Positions 30,674 through 40,716 of a stretch of 64,000 nucleotides of DNA are shown here, one piece after another. Within the stretch, counting starts at the first letter, position 1, and each line of letters begins with the position of its first letter. The notes under the pieces were generated by a model. That model had not been told where the DNA came from. It ran no database searches and was given only the letters and a program-made list of their open reading frames with translations. The stretch lies in the NCBI GenBank assembly GCA_002691685.1, contig NZIQ01000086.1, positions 7,666-71,665 on the forward strand. The letters are read 5' to 3'. This DNA comes from Flavobacteriaceae bacterium (GTDB taxonomy: Bacteria; Bacteroidota; Bacteroidia; Flavobacteriales; Flavobacteriaceae). A program made the translations under genes and the position numbers.

Positions 30674-32080
30674 ATGGCAAAAATTGACACCGTAGTAATT
30701 ATAGGCCTTGGAGTGATGGGTAATAATCTCGCTCTAAATTTTCTCAATAAAAAATTTCGGGTAATTGGTTATGATATAGATTCATACAAAAGAAATCAAA
30801 TAACTCATAACCAATATTTCTTTATTAATGATTTAAATGATTTAAAAGCCTATAACAATATATCTTTGGCTGTATTTTTAATGCTCCCTGCAGACAAAAT
30901 AAGCGATGAAACCATCGCCACAATTTTCCCTTTATTACACCCGGAAAGTGTAATTATTGATGGAGGTAACTCACATTTCAAAGACAGTATTAGAAGGGTT
31001 AATGCTTTTTACAAAATACACTATAACTATTTAGGTGTAGGGATTTCAGGAGGAGCACAAGGGGCACTTCAAGGTCCATCTATGATGATAGGAGGTAATG
31101 AAACTCAATACAATAAAATAAAACACCTTTTTGAAGCTATCGGCGCCTCATTTAACGGAACGAGCTGTGCCAGGTACGTAGGGGCCTCAGGTGCAGGTCA
31201 CTTTGTTAAAATGATTCACAATGGCATAGAATATGCACTTATGCAAAGTATCGCAGAAGTATATGCATTACTCAAAACTTCAAGAGCGTTTACACTTGAA
31301 GAAATTGCTGAATTATTTAAAACCTGGCAAGATTCAGAATTAGATTCCTACCTATTGAGAATTAGTGCCAAAATAATTAGCGAGAAAGAACAAAACAATT
31401 CTGTATACGTTTTGGACCAAATAAAAGATCAAGCCAAACATAAAGGTACAGGTAAATGGGTGTCCAAATTCGCTTTTGATGCAGGTGTATCAATCAGTGG
31501 GATTAATGCTGCTCTCGAATCGCGATTTTTATCCAGTGACAAAAGACTTAGAACTAAAATAAATAAAGTTTATAATTCAGAATATCAATTACCCCTAAAC
31601 AATTTCGAGTCAAAAGACATCCTAATTCAGTGGAGTAAACAACTATTAGAATTCAACCAAATTTTAAGCTTCGCACAAGGAATTGCATTAATTCAAAGGG
31701 GATCTGAAGACTTTAGTCTAAGTGTAAAATTGACAGAAGTATTGACAGCATGGATGAACGGCTGTATTATTGAAGGCAAATTCGTTTCTCAGTTGCATAA
31801 AGTTTATACAGAGCAGCCCTCATTAGAACATTTACTTTTAGAAAATTCGATTGCACAAAGAATAGAAAAAATCCAAAAAAACAGTAGAAAATTGGTGGCT
31901 CTTGCTATTAGCAATCAAATACCTTTAAATGTGAGCTCAAACAACATTAGTTATTTTGATTACCTCAAAACACTTCATTCAAGCGCTAACTTAATTCAAG
32001 CACAACGAGATTTTTTTGGGCAACACGGGTTTGAAAGAATAGACCAAGATGGAGAATTTCATTTAAACACCCTCTTTTAA
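30674..32080 (+). CDS. gndA: 6-phosphogluconate dehydrogenase, decarboxylating (divergent)
   Basis: 468 aa; IIGLGVMGNNLALNF, IDGGNSHFKDSIRR, GHFVKMIHNGIEYALMQ, KGTGKWVSKFA, LIQAQRDFFGQHGFERID. Confidence 0.9.
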   Translation: MAKIDTVVIIGLGVMGNNLALNFLNKKFRVIGYDIDSYKRNQITHNQYFFINDLNDLKAYNNISLAVFLMLPADKISDETIATIFPLLHPESVIIDGGNSHFKDSIRRVNAFYKIHYNYLGVGISGGAQGALQGPSMMIGGNETQYNKIKHLFEAIGASFNGTSCARYVGASGAGHFVKMIHNGIEYALMQSIAEVYALLKTSRAFTLEEIAELFKTWQDSELDSYLLRISAKIISEKEQNNSVYVLDQIKDQAKHKGTGKWVSKFAFDAGVSISGINAALESRFLSSDKRLRTKINKVYNSEYQLPLNNFESKDILIQWSKQLLEFNQILSFAQGIALIQRGSEDFSLSVKLTEVLTAWMNGCIIEGKFVSQLHKVYTEQPSLEHLLLENSIAQRIEKIQKNSRKLVALAISNQIPLNVSSNNISYFDYLKTLHSSANLIQAQRDFFGQHGFERIDQDGEFHLNTLF

Positions 32081-32125
32081 TCTAAAAGATGAGGTATTAT
32101 TAAAGTTGTGCTAAAACTTCAAAAA

Positions 32126-34978
32126 TTATTTAGATAAATACATCTTTCTACGTGAATAAAGATCGTAGAATTCATCTTCTTTTAGATTATCTATAAATAA
32201 AATGCTCTCTCCAGTACTCTTCATTTCTGGACCGAGATTTTTATTCACGTTAGGGAACTTATTAAAAGAAAATACAGGCTGTTTTATAGCATAACCTTTC
32301 AATTCTGGATTGAAGTCAAAATCTTTGATTTTCTTGTCTCCCAGCATCAATTTCGTCGCATAATTCACATAGGGCTCTCCATATGCTTTAGATATGAAAG
32401 GTACCGTTCTTGAGGCCCTAGGGTTTGCTTCAATGATGTATACGAGATCATCCTTTATCGCAAATTGAATATTGATTAAGCCTACAGTATTTAGAGCAAG
32501 GGCAATTTTACGCGTGTGATCTTTAATTTGTTGCATCACAAACTCTCCCAAATTAAATGGAGGCAAGGTTGCATTAGAATCCCCTGAATGAATACCACAA
32601 GGTTCTATATGCTCCATAATACCAATAATATAGACGTCTTCTCCATCGCAAATAGCATCTGCCTCTGCTTCGATTGCTCCATCTAAATAGTGATCTAAAA
32701 GAAGCTTGTTATTCGGTATATCTTTGAGTAAATCAATGACGTGCTTCTCTAGCTCTTCTTTATTAATAACAATTTTCATTCCTTGTCCTCCTAAAACGTA
32801 GGATGGTCTAACCAAAAGAGGAAAATCTAATGATTCAGACAACTCAATAGCCTGCTGTGCTGTTTCGGCGACTCCAAATTTTGGATAAGGGATGTTGTTT
32901 TCAGCTAAAAGCGAAGAAAAACTTCCTCTGTCTTCAGCTAAATCTAAAGACTGATAACTGGTGCCTATAATTTTTACGCCGTATCGATCCAATTTTTCAG
33001 CCAATTTAAGTGCAGTTTGACCTCCTAATTGAACGATGACTCCTTCAGGTTTTTCGTGTTTAATAATATCGTAGATATGCTCCCAAAATACTGGTTCAAA
33101 ATATAGTTTATCCGCAGTATCGAAATCCGTCGACACCGTTTCAGGGTTACAATTAATCATAATAGTTTCATACCCACATTCCGCCGCAGCCAGAACGCCA
33201 TGCACACAACAATAATCAAATTCGATTCCCTGACCTATTCTATTTGGTCCCGAACCCAAGACAATGATTTTCTTTCTTTCACTTGACACACTGTCATTAG
33301 CGGTGTATGTGCGGCCAGAACTATCTTGAATTGACTCTTCAAAAGTGCTGTAATAATATGGAGTTTGTGCAACAAACTCTGCCGCACAAGTATCTACAAG
33401 TTTGTATAATCTATTAATGTTAAGCTCTTCTCTCAGTTGATATACTTGGCTTTCCAAACAGTCTAGCATATGAGCAATTTGTCGATCTGCAAAACCTTTT
33501 TGTTTGGCCTCTAAAAGCAACTCTTTGGGTAAATTATCAACTGAATGCTTGGCAATTTCTTTTTCTAAAATGTGCAACTCTTCATATTGTTTGAGAAACC
33601 ACATGTCTATTCTAGTAATATCATGTATGGTATTAAGGGGAATACCGATTTGAATAGCATCATAAAGCACAAATACCCGATCCCAGCTCGGTACGGTTAA
33701 TTTGCTGATGATTTGTTCATAATTTTTATAACCCTTTCCATCAGCACCTAAACCATTTCGCTTAATTTCAAGGGATTGCGTAGCCTTGTGTAAAGCTTCT
33801 TGAAATGAACGGCCAATTCCCATCACCTCTCCTACTGATTTCATCTGTAATCCCAAGGTTCTGTCTGATCCTTCGAATTTATCAAAATTCCATCTTGGGA
33901 TTTTGACAATAACGTAATCCAAGGTTGGTTCAAACAATGCCGAAGTCGTTTTAGTAATTTGATTTTCAAGCTCGTCCAAAGTATATCCAATGGCTAATTT
34001 TGCAGCAATTTTTGCAATAGGATAACCTGTTGCTTTGGATGCCAATGCAGACGAACGTGAAACCCTAGGATTGATTTCAATGGCGATAATATCCTCTTTT
34101 TCATCTGGGCTCACGGCAAACTGAACATTACAGCCTCCAGCAAAATCACCAATACTGCGCATCATTTTGATAGCCATGTCACGCATACGCTGAAAAGTTG
34201 TGTCAGAAAGCGTCATAGCTGGAGCAACGGTAATAGAATCTCCAGTATGTATCCCCATCGGATCCATATTCTCGATAGTACAAATAATAACAACGTTATC
34301 GTTTTTGTCCCTGAGTAACTCTAATTCATATTCTTTCCAACCCATTAGAGCCTTATCAATCATGACCTCATGGATCGGCGATACTTCAAGGCCATGACTC
34401 AATTGATTGTCAAAATCTTCAGGTTTATATACAATAGAAGCTCCAGCTCCCCCAAGGGTGAAAGAGGCTCTAATCACAAGAGGAAATCCAAATTGTTGTG
34501 CAATTTCTTTTCCTTTCAAAAAGGAAGTCGCAGAAGCCTGAGGTGGCATACCTATATCTATAGAAAGCATAAGCTCTCTAAATTTTTCTCGGTCTTCCGT
34601 AATATTTATTGCATCGATATCAACACCGATAATTTCTACATTAAAATCTTCCCATATACCCTTGTCATCAGCTTCTATACATAGGTTCAAAGCAGTTTGT
34701 CCTCCCATTGTGGGTAGAACAGCGTCAACATTCGGATGTTTCTTGAGTATTTCAATAATAGACTTTGTGGTCAATGGTCTGAGATAAATGTGGTCAGCCA
34801 TTGATGGGTCAGTCATAATCGTTGCAGGATTACTATTGATAAGTATGGTTTCAATACCGTCTTCACGCAAAGATCGAAGTGCTTGAGATCCTGAATAATC
34901 AAATTCGCATGCCTGACCTATAATTATGGGTCCTGAGCCGATAATCAAGATGCTATTTATGTCTTTTCTTTTTGGCAT
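32126..34978 (-). CDS. carB: carbamoyl-phosphate synthase large subunit
   Basis: 950 aa; duplicated IIIGQACEFDYSGSQA / GPNRIGQGIEFDYCCVH and ATP-grasp halves. Confidence 0.97.
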   Translation of the reverse strand: MPKRKDINSILIIGSGPIIIGQACEFDYSGSQALRSLREDGIETILINSNPATIMTDPSMADHIYLRPLTTKSIIEILKKHPNVDAVLPTMGGQTALNLCIEADDKGIWEDFNVEIIGVDIDAINITEDREKFRELMLSIDIGMPPQASATSFLKGKEIAQQFGFPLVIRASFTLGGAGASIVYKPEDFDNQLSHGLEVSPIHEVMIDKALMGWKEYELELLRDKNDNVVIICTIENMDPMGIHTGDSITVAPAMTLSDTTFQRMRDMAIKMMRSIGDFAGGCNVQFAVSPDEKEDIIAIEINPRVSRSSALASKATGYPIAKIAAKLAIGYTLDELENQITKTTSALFEPTLDYVIVKIPRWNFDKFEGSDRTLGLQMKSVGEVMGIGRSFQEALHKATQSLEIKRNGLGADGKGYKNYEQIISKLTVPSWDRVFVLYDAIQIGIPLNTIHDITRIDMWFLKQYEELHILEKEIAKHSVDNLPKELLLEAKQKGFADRQIAHMLDCLESQVYQLREELNINRLYKLVDTCAAEFVAQTPYYYSTFEESIQDSSGRTYTANDSVSSERKKIIVLGSGPNRIGQGIEFDYCCVHGVLAAAECGYETIMINCNPETVSTDFDTADKLYFEPVFWEHIYDIIKHEKPEGVIVQLGGQTALKLAEKLDRYGVKIIGTSYQSLDLAEDRGSFSSLLAENNIPYPKFGVAETAQQAIELSESLDFPLLVRPSYVLGGQGMKIVINKEELEKHVIDLLKDIPNNKLLLDHYLDGAIEAEADAICDGEDVYIIGIMEHIEPCGIHSGDSNATLPPFNLGEFVMQQIKDHTRKIALALNTVGLINIQFAIKDDLVYIIEANPRASRTVPFISKAYGEPYVNYATKLMLGDKKIKDFDFNPELKGYAIKQPVFSFNKFPNVNKNLGPEMKSTGESILFIDNLKEDEFYDLYSRRKMYLSK

Positions 34979-34996
34979 ATTCTCTGGGGATTAGTC

Positions 34997-35026
34997 AAAA
35001 AAAAGGTGTTGACCTTAAGCAACACC
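34997..35026 (-). terminator. putative Rho-independent terminator downstream of rpmH
   Basis: Plus-strand AAAAAAAAGGTGTTG-accttaag-CAACACC; on minus strand a 7-bp perfect stem followed by T8. Confidence 0.8.
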
Positions 35027-35051
35027 CACTAAAAAAATTATTTAAAACTGA

Positions 35052-35210
35052 TTATTTTTTATGTCTTGGTTCAAATGAAACCGAAAGTTTTTTTCTTCCT
35101 TTTGCGCGGCGACTCGCCAATACTTTTCTTCCATTTGCAGAGGCCATACGCTCTCTAAAACCGTGCTTGTTTCTTCTTTTTCTCTTCGAAGGTTGATATG
35201 TTCTTTTCAT
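35052..35210 (-). CDS. rpmH: 50S ribosomal protein L34 (52 aa, missing from the ORF track)
   Basis: Minus-strand translation [52 protein letters not shown]. Confidence 0.96.
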   Translation of the reverse strand: MKRTYQPSKRKRRNKHGFRERMASANGRKVLASRRAKGRKKLSVSFEPRHKK

Positions 35211-35250
35211 AAGTCCCTTTTAATCTGATTAGATATGTCTAAACTGACCG

Positions 35251-35282
35251 CAAATATAACACGAAACTGTGGGAGAACAAAA
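35251..35282 (-). promoter_or_regulatory. candidate Bacteroidota-type promoter of rpmH
   Basis: On minus strand TTTTG - 19 nt - TATATTTG matches the -33/-7 pattern (TTTG / TAnnTTTG), 40 nt upstream of the rpmH start. Confidence 0.65.
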
Positions 35283-35340
35283 GCTTTTTTTCAGAGAATT
35301 TAAATGTTTACTTTTGACGTGATTTACAACTAAAATTAGC

Positions 35341-35862
35341 TTGGATATGTTCGACAAAAGATTAAAACTCTTTTTTGCAGTAGCCTCTTTTGGTTACGCA
35401 GTATTTCAATTTATAGAAGGACTCATTGGCAATGGAATTGCACTGATTTTCTTGAGTTCTATTTTTATTTTTTTGTTTTACAGAAATGAAATAATCCTTC
35501 TTGCCTTTTTGAAAATGAGAAAACAGGATCTAGAAGGAACAGAAAACTGGTTGATAAAAATTAAGAATCCACAAACGGCTCTAACCACAAAACAACAAGG
35601 CTATTACAATTATTTGTACGGTATTATTTTTTCGCAAAAAAATCTTACCCAAGCGGAGAAATATTATAAGCAAGCGCTAAAACTCGGTTTAAATATGGAC
35701 TATGATATTGCTATGACTAAATTATCATTAGCCGGTATAGCACTTCAAAAAAGAAGAAAAAGAGAAGCCTCGACACTTCTAAAAGAAGCAAAAGCTTTAG
35801 ATTCAAACAATATGTTGGTAGAACAAATTAAATTGATCCAATCTCAATTAAAACGAATCTAA
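35341..35862 (+). CDS. small TPR-like membrane protein
   Basis: 173 aa; two N-terminal TMs, then QQGYYNYLYGIIFSQKNLTQAEKYYKQALKLGL...AGIALQKRRKREASTLLKEAKALD. Confidence 0.7.
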   Translation: MDMFDKRLKLFFAVASFGYAVFQFIEGLIGNGIALIFLSSIFIFLFYRNEIILLAFLKMRKQDLEGTENWLIKIKNPQTALTTKQQGYYNYLYGIIFSQKNLTQAEKYYKQALKLGLNMDYDIAMTKLSLAGIALQKRRKREASTLLKEAKALDSNNMLVEQIKLIQSQLKRI

Positions 35863-36791
35863 TCCGAAAGTGCTTTAGTTTCTTGACCAACGAGTTTCGG
35901 AATTTCAATGAATAAACTTTCTCCTTCATTTAATTTAAGGTTGTTTTTACGCAACCAAGGATTCAGTTTTTTCAACCATTTGTAGTTTGTATTCAAGTCA
36001 AGTGCTAGTTCGTTCAAATCTGTCACGCTTTCCCTGAGTTCCACCCATCTTGTTTGAGGATATCTGTAGTAATCATTCTCGGCTAATTTAAATCCGTATT
36101 GATCGGGTTTAGATACAATCTCTTTAATAGCTAATATGCGAAAGATATAGCGACTCGTCTCGCTAGGAAGTTGTAAATCGTGATAGCGATTCACTTTTTG
36201 TTCTTCTATTCTTCTTTTCAAGCCATTTGGACCGACATTATAAGCTGCAGCTGTCAAGGTCCAACTCCCAAATTCACTATACCACTTTTTTAAATATTGA
36301 CTCGCAGCCTCAGTACTCTTAATGAGATGATAACGCTCATCTATTTGATTATTTACTTTGAGTCCATACTCTTTGGCCGTATTTTTCATAATTTGCCAAA
36401 AACCTGCTGCTCCCGCCGGAGAAACAACATTTTCGAGCCCGCTTTCAGCTAAGGCTAGGTATTTAAAATCTGAAGGAACCCCATAAACCTCGAGAATGGA
36501 ATCGATTATAGGAAAATATTTTTCAGAGCGTTTGATTAGTAATAACGCATTAGATTGCCAAAAGGTATTTACCAAAAATTCTCTATCGAGACGCTCCCGG
36601 ACGTCAATATCGTACAAAGGCACTGATTCTCCGGCAAAATCAATAGATTCAGGATATTGAACCCGATATATTTTGTACGTATCAGCAACTCTCTTGAAAA
36701 TTGTAGAATTCTTCTCTGGTATTTTGGCAAAAATTAATAGACCTAGCGCCATAAGACTACCAAGGGCCAAGAAAAGAGTTTTATTTTTCAT
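35859..36791 (-). CDS. lytic transglycosylase (MltD/SLT-type) with degenerate LysM-like C-terminus
   Basis: 310 aa; YLALAESGLENVVSPAGAAGFWQIMKNTAKEYGLKVNNQIDERYHLIKSTEAASQYLKKWY, AAYNVGPNGLKRRI. Confidence 0.9.
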   Translation of the reverse strand: MKNKTLFLALGSLMALGLLIFAKIPEKNSTIFKRVADTYKIYRVQYPESIDFAGESVPLYDIDVRERLDREFLVNTFWQSNALLLIKRSEKYFPIIDSILEVYGVPSDFKYLALAESGLENVVSPAGAAGFWQIMKNTAKEYGLKVNNQIDERYHLIKSTEAASQYLKKWYSEFGSWTLTAAAYNVGPNGLKRRIEEQKVNRYHDLQLPSETSRYIFRILAIKEIVSKPDQYGFKLAENDYYRYPQTRWVELRESVTDLNELALDLNTNYKWLKKLNPWLRKNNLKLNEGESLFIEIPKLVGQETKALSD

Positions 36792-36949
36792 TTGATTCGG
36801 AATAATTAACTTTCAAATAATCGAAAATATTCAATTGAATTTTTAAATTCAAATTTTAATGCTGAACGACTTGAATTACTGACGAATAACATTTTAATAC
36901 TCTACCCTTTTTCCTTATCTTTGAGGCCTCTAACTAACAAACACAGATC

Positions 36950-37246
36950 ATGGAATTACTAGAAATCACTGACAATGTTTTCTTGCGTCAATTCGAAATC
37001 AACATTGATGGTCATTTAATCAAAATGGAGTACGCTGCCCAAGAAAAGAAAATTTTTTTGACCAAATTAGTAATTCCTGAGGCCCTCGAAGAGGACACTC
37101 TAGCTGACGACTTTATTACCTCTGTTCTAAGGCACGTACAAGAAAAAAACTTAAGAGTGGTTCCAACAAGTCCTCAAGTCGCCAAGTTTTTAAGAAAAAA
37201 CCGAAATAAGTTTAAAGAGATTTTACCTGTGGGCATTAGAATCTAA
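36950..37246 (+). CDS. GNAT-type N-acetyltransferase (YjdJ-like)
   Basis: 98 aa; DGHLIKMEYAAQEKKIFLTKLVIPEALEEDTLADDFITSVLRHVQEKNLRVVPTSPQVAKFLRKN. Confidence 0.8.
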   Translation: MELLEITDNVFLRQFEINIDGHLIKMEYAAQEKKIFLTKLVIPEALEEDTLADDFITSVLRHVQEKNLRVVPTSPQVAKFLRKNRNKFKEILPVGIRI

Positions 37247-38578
37247 GTTTTCTGCCGTTGTTCTCACATATCCTTCTTCATCGATATAATCTAATTTTAC
37301 CCAGCGAAGTTCGTTTGAATACTTTGGATTCCAAGGAAGCCTGACCTTAATGTAATTGTCTGTGAATCCTACCAAATATCCATCTTTGATTTCTTTTTCA
37401 AAAAGCACACTTCTCCTTGTGTCCAAATGTTTTTCGTAAAATATTCTTCTTTTTTTTGCAGATAAAATTCTGAGCATTTTTGATCTTTTTTTTCTAATGG
37501 CAAAGTCCACTCTTCCATCCATTAATGGGGCCTCAGTACCTGCTCGCTCAGAAAAGGTAAAAACGTGTAAATACGAGATGTCTAATTCTTGCAGGTACCT
37601 ATACGTTTTTTTGAATAGCTCCTCTGTCTCGCCAGGAAATCCGACAATTACATCCACACCAATACAAGCTTCAGGCATTAAATGTCTTATCTTTTGAATT
37701 CGTTCTGTATACAATTTTGTTAGATATCTACGCTTCATTTTCTTTAAAATTTCATCACTTCCGCTTTGAAGTGGTATGTGAAAATGAGGTACAAAAGATT
37801 CGCTTTTTGCTACAAATTCTATGATAGGATTATGCAATAAATTAGGTTCAATGGAGGAAATTCTATACCGAGTAATTTTAGGCAATTTATCAAGGGCTTC
37901 AACGAGCTCTAAAAAGGTGTGCTCATGTTTTTTGTTACCAAGCTCTCCTTTACCATAATCTCCAATATTCACTCCTGTCAAAACAATTTCACGAATATTT
38001 TTAACAGCGATTTCCTCTGCATTTTTAAGTACATTTTTTAAAGTATCACTCCTAGAAATACCTCGAGCCATTGGGATTGTGCAATACGTACATGGATAAT
38101 CACATCCGTCCTGCACTTTTAAAAATGCTCTAGTACGGTCTCCAATTGCATAGCTACCTTTATATTGATTCACTTCATCAATTTCACAAGAATGAATTTT
38201 TGTGAGCTCTTTGTCATTATCAAATAAATCTTCTATAAACTGTGTTAAATTAAATTTTTCACTGGCACCCAAAACTAAATCCACCCCTTCTACAGCAGCG
38301 AGTTCTTCAGGTTGAAGTTGGGCGTAACATCCCACGGCAATTATAAATGCATCGTTGTTCTGAGCATATGCCTTTTTGGCAATGGTTTTAAATTTTTTAT
38401 CTGCATTCTCCGTGACAGAGCAGGTATTTATCACATAAACATCAGCCTTAGATTCAAATGGAACTTTTTCGTAACCTTTTTCTTGAACACCTCTCGACAG
38501 TGTAGATGTCTCTGAGTAATTCAGCTTACAACCTAGGGTGTAAAAAGCTACTTTTTTCATTTGTATCACTTCTTCCAT
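37223..38578 (-). CDS. mtaB: tRNA (t6A37) methylthiotransferase
   Basis: 451 aa; MKKVAFYTLGCKLNYSET, VINTCSVTENADKK, radical-SAM DGCDYPCTYCTIPMARG, GVDVIVGFPGETEELF; start may be MKKVAFYT at 38560. Confidence 0.93.
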   Translation of the reverse strand: MEEVIQMKKVAFYTLGCKLNYSETSTLSRGVQEKGYEKVPFESKADVYVINTCSVTENADKKFKTIAKKAYAQNNDAFIIAVGCYAQLQPEELAAVEGVDLVLGASEKFNLTQFIEDLFDNDKELTKIHSCEIDEVNQYKGSYAIGDRTRAFLKVQDGCDYPCTYCTIPMARGISRSDTLKNVLKNAEEIAVKNIREIVLTGVNIGDYGKGELGNKKHEHTFLELVEALDKLPKITRYRISSIEPNLLHNPIIEFVAKSESFVPHFHIPLQSGSDEILKKMKRRYLTKLYTERIQKIRHLMPEACIGVDVIVGFPGETEELFKKTYRYLQELDISYLHVFTFSERAGTEAPLMDGRVDFAIRKKRSKMLRILSAKKRRIFYEKHLDTRRSVLFEKEIKDGYLVGFTDNYIKVRLPWNPKYSNELRWVKLDYIDEEGYVRTTAENLDSNAHR

Positions 38579-39735
38579 TTCTGTTCTAAGTTGTAAATTT
38601 TTTCAAACAAATGTTCATCTTCTTCTGAAAATTCCAAGCCACGCCTGTCCATAGCAATTCGAGCTACTTCAATGGCTTTTTTTAGTTTAAAGTCAGAGTA
38701 TCCTAAATTCCCGCCCCAACTAAAACTAGGGATAAAATTTCTCGGAAAGCCTGAACCATAAATATTACATGAAAATCCAATTACCGTACCTGTATTGAAC
38801 ATCGTATTAATTGCAGATTTACTATGATCGCCCATAATTAAACCTAAAAATTGTTCTTCTGTTTGGTCAAATCGTTCTGACTCATAATTCCAAAGTTTAA
38901 CTCTAGCATAGTTGTTTTTGAGATTTGAAGTATTTGTGTCTGCTCCCAAATTACACCACTCACCTATAACAGAATCACCTAAAAACCCATCATGCCCTTT
39001 GTTACTGTAGCCAAAAAACATGACGCTTTTAATTTCTCCACCTACTTTAGATTGAGGACCAAAGCAAGATGGGCCGTAGATTTTAGCACCCATCTTAACA
39101 GTAGAATCCTGTGCAATACCTATAGGACCTCTCAGCAATGAACCCTCCATTACCTGACTATTCTTTCCAATATAAATGGGACCCTGTTGGGTATTTAGAA
39201 CAGAAGCGTATACTTGTGCTCCTTCCTCTATAAAAACAGGATGATTTCCTATGATAATATTAGAAGGATGATACTTTTGACTTACTCTACTAGCAGTAAG
39301 TAATTCAAAATCAACATCAAAAGCAGCTCTTAGTTTTGAAAATAAATGCCAAGGTTTTGAAATTTGAATCAAGGATTCATCATAAATCACCGTTGTCAAC
39401 TCTTCAAAAGAAGTCAAGAAATCTTTGCTTCTATAAGCGATAATACAATCATCTTGCAGTAAGACTGTTTGGTCTGCCAAATTCAAGATTTGTTCAACCA
39501 AAGATTTATTCGGTAATATAGTGGCATTAACAACTAGTTTGTCTTTTGCCTCATTGGCAAATTCAAATTTATCAGATAGATAAGACTCTGTCCACACAAA
39601 AGTCTGTCGACCTGATATCTTTTCCCATTTTTCACGTATGGTGAGCATTCCAAATCTCAGCTCTGCAATAGGCTTATTAAAAGTCAAGGGCAAAAAGGCG
39701 CTGTGAAAATTAAAATCAGATAAGATGAGGGTCAT
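38566..39735 (-). CDS. GlmU-family putative sugar nucleotidyltransferase with left-handed beta-helix
   Basis: 389 aa; FNFHSAFLPLTFNKPIAELRFGMLTIREKWEK, hexapeptide region IYIGKNSQVMEGSLLRGPIGIAQDSTVKMGAKIYG, DSVIGEWCNLGADTNTSNLKNNY. Confidence 0.88.
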   Translation of the reverse strand: MTLILSDFNFHSAFLPLTFNKPIAELRFGMLTIREKWEKISGRQTFVWTESYLSDKFEFANEAKDKLVVNATILPNKSLVEQILNLADQTVLLQDDCIIAYRSKDFLTSFEELTTVIYDESLIQISKPWHLFSKLRAAFDVDFELLTASRVSQKYHPSNIIIGNHPVFIEEGAQVYASVLNTQQGPIYIGKNSQVMEGSLLRGPIGIAQDSTVKMGAKIYGPSCFGPQSKVGGEIKSVMFFGYSNKGHDGFLGDSVIGEWCNLGADTNTSNLKNNYARVKLWNYESERFDQTEEQFLGLIMGDHSKSAINTMFNTGTVIGFSCNIYGSGFPRNFIPSFSWGGNLGYSDFKLKKAIEVARIAMDRRGLEFSEEDEHLFEKIYNLEQKWKK

Positions 39736-39761
39736 TTTCTTTTTTTGGCAAAAATAGCCAT

Positions 39762-39793
39762 AAAAAAAGCACCTTTCAAGAGGTGCTTTTTTT
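39762..39793. terminator. bidirectional-looking Rho-independent terminator next to rpmE2
   Basis: AAAAAAAGCACCT-ttcaag-AGGTGCTTTTTTT: 6-bp GC-containing stem flanked by A7 and T7. Confidence 0.85.
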
Positions 39794-39810
39794 CTTTTAA
39801 TGTAAAAGGA

Positions 39811-40065
39811 TTATTCTTTTTTAAACTTTTTGTATTTGTTCTTGAACTTATCAATTCTTCCGGCTGTATCTACAAGTTTAGACTTACCTGTGTAGTAAGG
39901 ATGAGAAGTTCTAGAAATCTCTAACTTCACAAGAGGATACTCAACTCCTTCAATTTCAATGTTCTCTTTAGTGTCAACAGTTGACTTCGTTATAAACACA
40001 TCCTCGTTAGACATGTCTTTGAATGCCACTAATCTGTAGTTCGTTGGATGTATATCATTTTTCAT
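39811..40065 (-). CDS. rpmE2: 50S ribosomal protein L31 type B
   Basis: 84 aa; MKNDIHPTNYRLVAFKDMSNEDVFITKSTV...PLVKLEISRTSHPYYTGKSKLVDTAGRIDKFKNKYKKF; no CxxC zinc motifs. Confidence 0.95.
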   Translation of the reverse strand: MKNDIHPTNYRLVAFKDMSNEDVFITKSTVDTKENIEIEGVEYPLVKLEISRTSHPYYTGKSKLVDTAGRIDKFKNKYKKFKKE

Positions 40066-40165
40066 ACCCAGTCTTCTTTTAAGGTCTGCAAAGATAAATA
40101 TTTTTTAAACTAAAACAAGAGATATTATCCGTTGAAATTATTTTAATTTTACCAAAAACTTAATC

Positions 40166-40687
40166 ATGGATAATAAACAAACTACAACCGGTAAATTTGC
40201 ACTCACATTTGGACTATTATTAGGAATAGCTGCTTCAGCTTTTTCATTCATTCTATACACTATGGACCTTCATTATCAAGGAGGCACTTCCGTTGTTGTG
40301 GTTAGTACTTTACTCTCATTAGCATTCATTGTAATCGGTATGTATCAATTTAAAACCGCTAACGAAGGAATTATGAGTTTCGGACAAGCTCTAAAAGTTG
40401 GTGTAGGTATCGGTTTAATAAGTGCCGTTATAAGTATTGCTTTTAATTTGGTTCTCACAAATTTGATCGACCCCGAAACGTTAACAAAGTCAATGGAATT
40501 TCAACGACAAAATTTAATTGAAAATTCTGAGTTGACACTAGAGCAAATTGATATGCAAATGGAAATGATTCAAAAATTCTCAACACCAGCAATTCAGGCA
40601 GGAATAGGTCTTCTAGCCTCTGTTATTTTTAGCTTTTTGCTATCACTCATTCCAGCTGCTATTCTCAAACGAAATGAAGAAGAATAG
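40166..40687 (+). CDS. DUF4199-like membrane protein
   Basis: 173 aa with four hydrophobic segments; KTANEGIMSFGQALKVGVGIGLISAVISIAFNLV typical of DUF4199. Confidence 0.8.
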   Translation: MDNKQTTTGKFALTFGLLLGIAASAFSFILYTMDLHYQGGTSVVVVSTLLSLAFIVIGMYQFKTANEGIMSFGQALKVGVGIGLISAVISIAFNLVLTNLIDPETLTKSMEFQRQNLIENSELTLEQIDMQMEMIQKFSTPAIQAGIGLLASVIFSFLLSLIPAAILKRNEEE

Positions 40688-40716
40688 AAAAAATCTATTT
40701 TAGCTTAGAACAGAAC

